The notes below the pieces were generated by a model. That model saw only the letters and a list, made by a program, of their open reading frames with translations. It ran no database searches and was not told the origin of the DNA. Below, one piece after another: positions 60,692 through 64,000 of a DNA stretch of 64,000 bases; the stretch's first letter is position 1, and each line of letters begins with the position of its first letter. Source of the DNA: Ramlibacter tataouinensis (lineage in GTDB: Bacteria; Pseudomonadota; Gammaproteobacteria; Burkholderiales; Burkholderiaceae_C); contig NZ_CP010951.1 of NCBI RefSeq assembly GCF_001580455.1, positions 2,753,001 to 2,817,000 on the forward strand. The letters run 5' to 3'. The position numbers were made by a program, and so were the translations under genes.

Positions 60692-61309
60692 ATGCCTACC
60701 CTGCGCAGCTACATCTTTCTTGACCGTCTGCAGCCGCAGCTGATGTGCCTGCTTGGCAGCACCGCGCGCGGCTACCTGCCGCGCCACAACGACGCCGCCC
60801 TCGTGATCGAGGTCGCCCCGGGCCTGGACATCGAGTGGCTGACCGACGTCGCGCTCAAGCATGACGACGTCAAGCCCGGCAACCTCGTGGTCGAGCGCCA
60901 GTTCGGTTACCTCGAATTTCATTCGAAGTACGCCGCCTCGGTGCAGTCGGCCGGCGCCGCAGTGCTGGAGGCGATCGGCGCGACACCGGCCGCGGCCGTG
61001 AAGCCCGAGATCCTGGCCTCCAAGATCGTCGACCGCGTGGACGGCTATCACGCCTTTCTCGTGAATCGCAGCAAGAGCGGCAGCATGCTGCTGCCCGGCG
61101 AATCGCTCTACATCATGGAGATGACCTCGTCGTCCTATGCGCTGCTGGCCGCGAACGAGGCCGAGAAGAGCGCCAATGTGAAGCTGGTTGACTGTCGCTT
61201 CATGGGCGCTGCCGGGCGCCTTTACCTTGCCGGCAGCGAATCCGACGTGCGCACCGCCGCCCACGTGGCCGAGGCGACGCTGCGCGAGTTGGCCGGGAGC
61301 GGACGATGA
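60692..61309 (+). CDS. BMC-T shell protein (tandem BMC domain), first copy
   Basis: 205 residues with two BMC domains, trimeric tile class. First domain: ALVIEVAPGLDIEWLTDVAL, RQFGYLEFHS; second: ASKIVDRVDGYHAFLVNRS, LPGESLYIMEMTSSSYALLA, ANEAEKSANVKLVDCRFMGA and GRLYLAGSESDV. The fold is of the permuted type that often forms large gated central pores. It is collinear with the second BMC-T (62420) over its whole length. Directly behind the aldehyde dehydrogenase and overlapping the next gene by four bases (ATGA). Confidence 0.92.
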   Translation: MPTLRSYIFLDRLQPQLMCLLGSTARGYLPRHNDAALVIEVAPGLDIEWLTDVALKHDDVKPGNLVVERQFGYLEFHSKYAASVQSAGAAVLEAIGATPAAAVKPEILASKIVDRVDGYHAFLVNRSKSGSMLLPGESLYIMEMTSSSYALLAANEAEKSANVKLVDCRFMGAAGRLYLAGSESDVRTAAHVAEATLRELAGSGR

Positions 61310-61794
61310 GCGCAGAAGCCTTCCGCCTTGGGGTGCGCGAGTTGCTGGCGCGCCGTCGCGCCGGCCATGCGGCTGCAACTGCGACCGCCACCGCGCGCGA
61401 GGGGCTCGTCGTGCCCTTGAAGCTGACGAGCGCGGATGACCTGTCGGTGCTTCAGGAACTGCTGCGGCGAGTGGCCGCCAGCCCGGCGCTGGCCCAGGCC
61501 TGCGCAAGCGGCCTGATGCGCTTCGAGCTCAGCATCGACCCGGCGGCGGCCGCCGCCGTCGGCACCACGGCGCCGGCTCACGAAGAAGGCTGCCAATGCC
61601 AGTCGCCCCCACAGCCCGCGGCGGCAGCACCCATGACGCCGATGTTGCGTGGCGTGGTCACCGAGCGTGACGTGAAGTCGATTGGCGCCGGCTGCGCCGC
61701 TGCCTGGCTGGCGCCGCGCGCCGTGCTCACTCCATTGGCGCGCGAAGCGCTGCGACAACGCGGCATCGCGATCCATGCCGCTAAGGAAGCCTGA
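61306..61794 (+). CDS. BMC-associated protein of unknown function
   Basis: 162 residues, embedded in the shell gene run and overlapping the first BMC-T gene by four bases. N-terminal helices (EAFRLGVRELLARRRAGHAA), a beta-like middle (VVPLKLTSADDLSVLQELLR), a Cys/Pro linker with CQCQ, and a C-terminal LRGVVTERDVKSIG … LAPRAVLTPLAREALRQRG. The last motif (T-P-L-A-R-x-x-x-x-x-R-G-I) is seen in several BMC-associated proteins, for example at the ends of EutQ/EutT-type sequences, but I cannot assign a fold. The CxC could bind a metal. It may be a cargo adaptor or an enzyme subunit. Confidence 0.75.
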   Translation: MSAEAFRLGVRELLARRRAGHAAATATATAREGLVVPLKLTSADDLSVLQELLRRVAASPALAQACASGLMRFELSIDPAAAAAVGTTAPAHEEGCQCQSPPQPAAAAPMTPMLRGVVTERDVKSIGAGCAAAWLAPRAVLTPLAREALRQRGIAIHAAKEA

Positions 61795-61797
61795 TCC

Positions 61798-62067
61798 ATG
61801 AAGACCGGTACTGTCGTCGGCCGCCTCTGGGCGAGCAAGCGCCTGCCCGAGCTGCCCGCCGGGGCACTCATCGAAGTGCAGCTGGATCACCCCAGGGACG
61901 TGATCGTCTGCTACGACCCCATGGGCTGTGGTGAAGGCGAACGCGTGCTGATCACCATCGGCGCCCCGGCGGCCTGGTGGTTCCTGCCCGGCCAGCAGCG
62001 TGTGGTCGTCGACGCCTTGATCATCGGTTCGCTCGACGAGGGCAGCCCGCCCACGATGCCGAAGTGA
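61798..62067 (+). CDS. BMC-P shell vertex protein (EutN/CcmL family)
   Basis: 89 residues, the normal size of the pentameric vertex protein. Start MKTGTVVGRLWASKRLPEL, then LIEVQLDHPRDVIVCYDPMG-type middle, GEGERVLITIGAPAAWWF and a C-terminal VVVDALIIGSLDEG match the family well. Pentamers close the twelve vertices of the shell. It lies three bases behind the gene of unknown function. Its presence shows that a closed polyhedral shell is meant, not only sheets. Confidence 0.93.
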   Translation: MKTGTVVGRLWASKRLPELPAGALIEVQLDHPRDVIVCYDPMGCGEGERVLITIGAPAAWWFLPGQQRVVVDALIIGSLDEGSPPTMPK

Positions 62068-62141
62068 ACCAACGCGAATCCCTTTCTTCCCCGCCGGCAT
62101 CCCGCCGGCTTTCCACGATTCAACCCACCCAGGAGCACACC

Positions 62142-62414
<273 letters not shown>

Positions 62415-62419
62415 GCCAC

Positions 62420-63079
62420 ATGGCCCCCACTGCAAAGGCCGCGCCGGCGCGCCCGGCCGCGGAGCTTCGCGTCTGCCTGATGCTGACCGAGCTGCAGCGG
62501 CAGTTCGCATCGTGGATGAGTTCGCCGGTCGGCGCGCGCGGCTATGTCGCGATGCAGGGCATGCATGCGCTGCTGATCGAGATTGCGCCCGGGCTGGCCA
62601 TCCAGCGCATCGTCGACCGCGCGCTCAAGCAGGAGCCTGGACTCGAGCCGGGCATCCTCGCCGTCGAACGGCAGTTCGGCGTGCTGGAGCTGCACGGCAA
62701 CGACGAAGAGGCGCTGAAGCGTGCCCGCCAGGCGATCCTCGACGACTTGGGCACCACGGCCGACGCGCAGCTCAAGCCGCAGATCCTGTACAGCGACATC
62801 GTCGAAGACATCACCGACCAGCACGCGGTGCTGATCAACCGCACGCGGCAGGCCAACATGGCCTTGCCCGGGCAGAGCCTGCTGCTGATGGAAGTCGCGC
62901 CGGCGCTGTACGGTGCCTACATGGGCAACGAGGCCGAGAAAGCCGCACCGGACTTGAGCCTGGTGGAGTGCAGCATGATCGGCGCCAGCGGCCGGCTCTA
63001 CCTGGCCGGCCCGACGGCCTCGCTGCGCAAGGCCCAGGCCCATGTCGAGCGCATGCTGGCCGCTGTTGTCGGGCGCTGA
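62420..63079 (+). CDS. BMC-T shell protein, second copy
   Basis: 219 residues, five bases behind the BMC-H gene. Parallel to the first BMC-T: HALLIEIAPGLAIQRIVDRAL, RQFGVLELHGNDEEA, LYSDIVEDITDQHAVLINRT, LPGQSLLLMEVAPALYGAYM, GNEAEKAAPDLSLVECSMIG and GRLYLAGPTASL. About 12 residues longer at the N-terminus (AKAAPARPAAELRV). Two different BMC-T tiles suggest two pore types, one perhaps for the substrate and one for the bulky 2-oxoglutarate or cofactors. Last gene of the operon; only 6 bases separate it from the convergent AraC gene. Confidence 0.92.
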   Translation: MAPTAKAAPARPAAELRVCLMLTELQRQFASWMSSPVGARGYVAMQGMHALLIEIAPGLAIQRIVDRALKQEPGLEPGILAVERQFGVLELHGNDEEALKRARQAILDDLGTTADAQLKPQILYSDIVEDITDQHAVLINRTRQANMALPGQSLLLMEVAPALYGAYMGNEAEKAAPDLSLVECSMIGASGRLYLAGPTASLRKAQAHVERMLAAVVGR

Positions 63080-63085
63080 GGCCAG

Positions 63086-64000
63086 CTATTCGCCGCCGCG
63101 CCGATAGGCGCCCGGCGCGCTGCCGGTCCAGGCCTTGAAGGCGCGCTGGAAGTTGGCGCTGTCGGCAAACCCCAACTCCTCGGCCAGCACGGCCAGCGGC
63201 ACCTTGCTGGTGTTCAGGCGCACGATCGCGATGTCGCGGCGCAGCTGATCGCGCAGGGCCTGGAAGGAGGTGCCTTCGCTGGCCAGGCGGCGCTGCAGCG
63301 TGGAGCTGGACATGTGCAAGGCCTCGGCGGCGGCGCCGAGGTCGGGCCAGGCCGGCTGCGTGTGCTGCAAGTAGCGGCGCAGGCGCTCGCTCACCCGTGA
63401 CTCGTCGCGCCGCGGCACGATGATCTGGGCCTGCGAGTCGAGCAGGAAGGCGCGCAGGCTCTCCTCGTCGCGCCGCACCGGCTCCTGGAGCCGTTGCACG
63501 GTGAACCAGAACGTCGACCGGGGCTGCCCGAATCGAAGCGGCGCTGGAAATATCTTGCCGTAGCTGGCTGCGTGCGGCGGGCACTCGAAGGCGAAGTCGA
63601 AGCGCTCGATGCGCAGGCGGCCACCGACCAGCCAGGCGGCCAGCCGCCAGATGACGCGCACCAGCATCTCCTGAAAAAAGATCGGCGCCGCAACCGATGG
63701 ATGGATGAGCCGCAACGACACGCCCGCCAATCCGCCTTCGCGAACCTGCTCGAGCATCACGTCATCCTGCAGCAGACCCAAGGTGTGGGCGATGCGGCGC
63801 AAAGCCACTTCGAGCGTCCCCGCCGTGAGCGCCGAGCGCGCCAGCAACGCAAAGCTGCCGCGCTTGAGGGGGCGCGACATGAAGCCCAGCGACTCGTCGT
63901 CCAGCCGCTCGATCAAGGAGCGGAACAGTGCCGCGTACTGGTCGGCGGTGACGCGGCTGCCGGGCTGCGCCAACAGCTCCGGCGCGATGCCGGCATCGGC
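63086..64000 (-). CDS. AraC family regulator (Arabinose_bd type), partial
   Basis: The gene runs past the right edge of the window, so its start is missing; 304 residues are visible. The N-terminal part (APELLAQPGSRVTADQYAAL, LGFMSRPLKRGSFALLA) fits the effector domain found with OruR/ArgR-type AraC proteins. The C-terminal HTH pair is clear: DLGAAAEALHMSSSTLQRRL and PLAVLAEELGFADSANFQRA, ending FKAWTGSAPGAYRR. It converges with the BMC operon and may give a second input next to the Crp-type protein, for example sensing the aldehyde or the sulfonate. Confidence 0.88.
   Translation of the reverse strand, partial: ADAGIAPELLAQPGSRVTADQYAALFRSLIERLDDESLGFMSRPLKRGSFALLARSALTAGTLEVALRRIAHTLGLLQDDVMLEQVREGGLAGVSLRLIHPSVAAPIFFQEMLVRVIWRLAAWLVGGRLRIERFDFAFECPPHAASYGKIFPAPLRFGQPRSTFWFTVQRLQEPVRRDEESLRAFLLDSQAQIIVPRRDESRVSERLRRYLQHTQPAWPDLGAAAEALHMSSSTLQRRLASEGTSFQALRDQLRRDIAIVRLNTSKVPLAVLAEELGFADSANFQRAFKAWTGSAPGAYRRGGE

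Noticed and set aside
58964..61507. 847-residue minus-strand frame across the BMC operon
   Set aside because: Long because the opposite strand has high third-position GC; His/Gly/Arg-rich and without family signals, antisense to well-supported genes.

Overview
The window reads as GC-rich chromosomal DNA of a beta-proteobacterium, most likely Burkholderiales. That is an inference from a Bug-type tricarboxylate receptor, an ExbB-ExbD-ExbD-TonB set, a TauABC-like transporter and the general gene repertoire; no rRNA or tRNA is present to confirm it.

Positions 1-22000 hold an uptake and hydrolysis cluster. It has two TonB-dependent receptors (one cut by the window edge), an MFS transporter, a leucine-dehydrogenase-like enzyme, an ExbB/ExbD/ExbD/TonB energising operon, an M19 dipeptidase, an S9 oligopeptidase, four alpha/beta hydrolases in two paralogous pairs (A1/A2 and B1/B2), two copies of a small protein of unknown function (S1/S2), a DAHP synthase and an AraC-type regulator. 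The cluster looks built from two diverged copies of one ancestral operon: an aroG tail survives in front of the intact dipeptidase, and a dipeptidase start survives behind the intact aroG. The likely job is import of an ester- or amide-linked compound and its breakdown; the substrate cannot be read from sequence.

Positions 22300-27970 are accessory DNA: a DUF3016 protein, a nonsense-mutated ATP-dependent DNA ligase, an XRE regulator, a HAD-fold protein and a four-gene operon of unknown genes. Positions 28150-38720 carry a Tn7-like transposition module: two paralogous unknown proteins, a TnsD-type TniQ protein, a second TniQ protein on the other strand, an XRE regulator with a repeated operator, and tnsA-tnsB-tnsC. 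No cas gene or CRISPR array was seen.

Positions 38970-54300 look more like ordinary chromosome: a trypsin-like protease, a small lipoprotein, a winged-helix/TPR regulator, a YihY membrane protein, an SDR, a LysR regulator divergent from an esterase-AtuA-AtuA-partner-Bug operon, a potassium-channel-like protein and a PAS/GAF histidine kinase. A 22-codon ORF with a perfect Shine-Dalgarno and its own terminator lies at 44949.

Positions 54628-64000 hold the most striking system: a bacterial microcompartment (BMC) operon. A Crp-type regulator diverges from a TauABC-like ABC transporter, a TauD-family 2-oxoglutarate dioxygenase, a CoA-acylating aldehyde dehydrogenase and shell proteins (BMC-T, BMC-P, BMC-H, BMC-T), followed by a convergent AraC regulator. 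Both enzymes end in a Pro/Ala-rich linker plus a short amphipathic helix of the kind that targets cargo into shells. The proposal is an aerobic compartment in which the dioxygenase cleaves a sulfonate-like substrate to an aldehyde that the dehydrogenase turns into an acyl-CoA.
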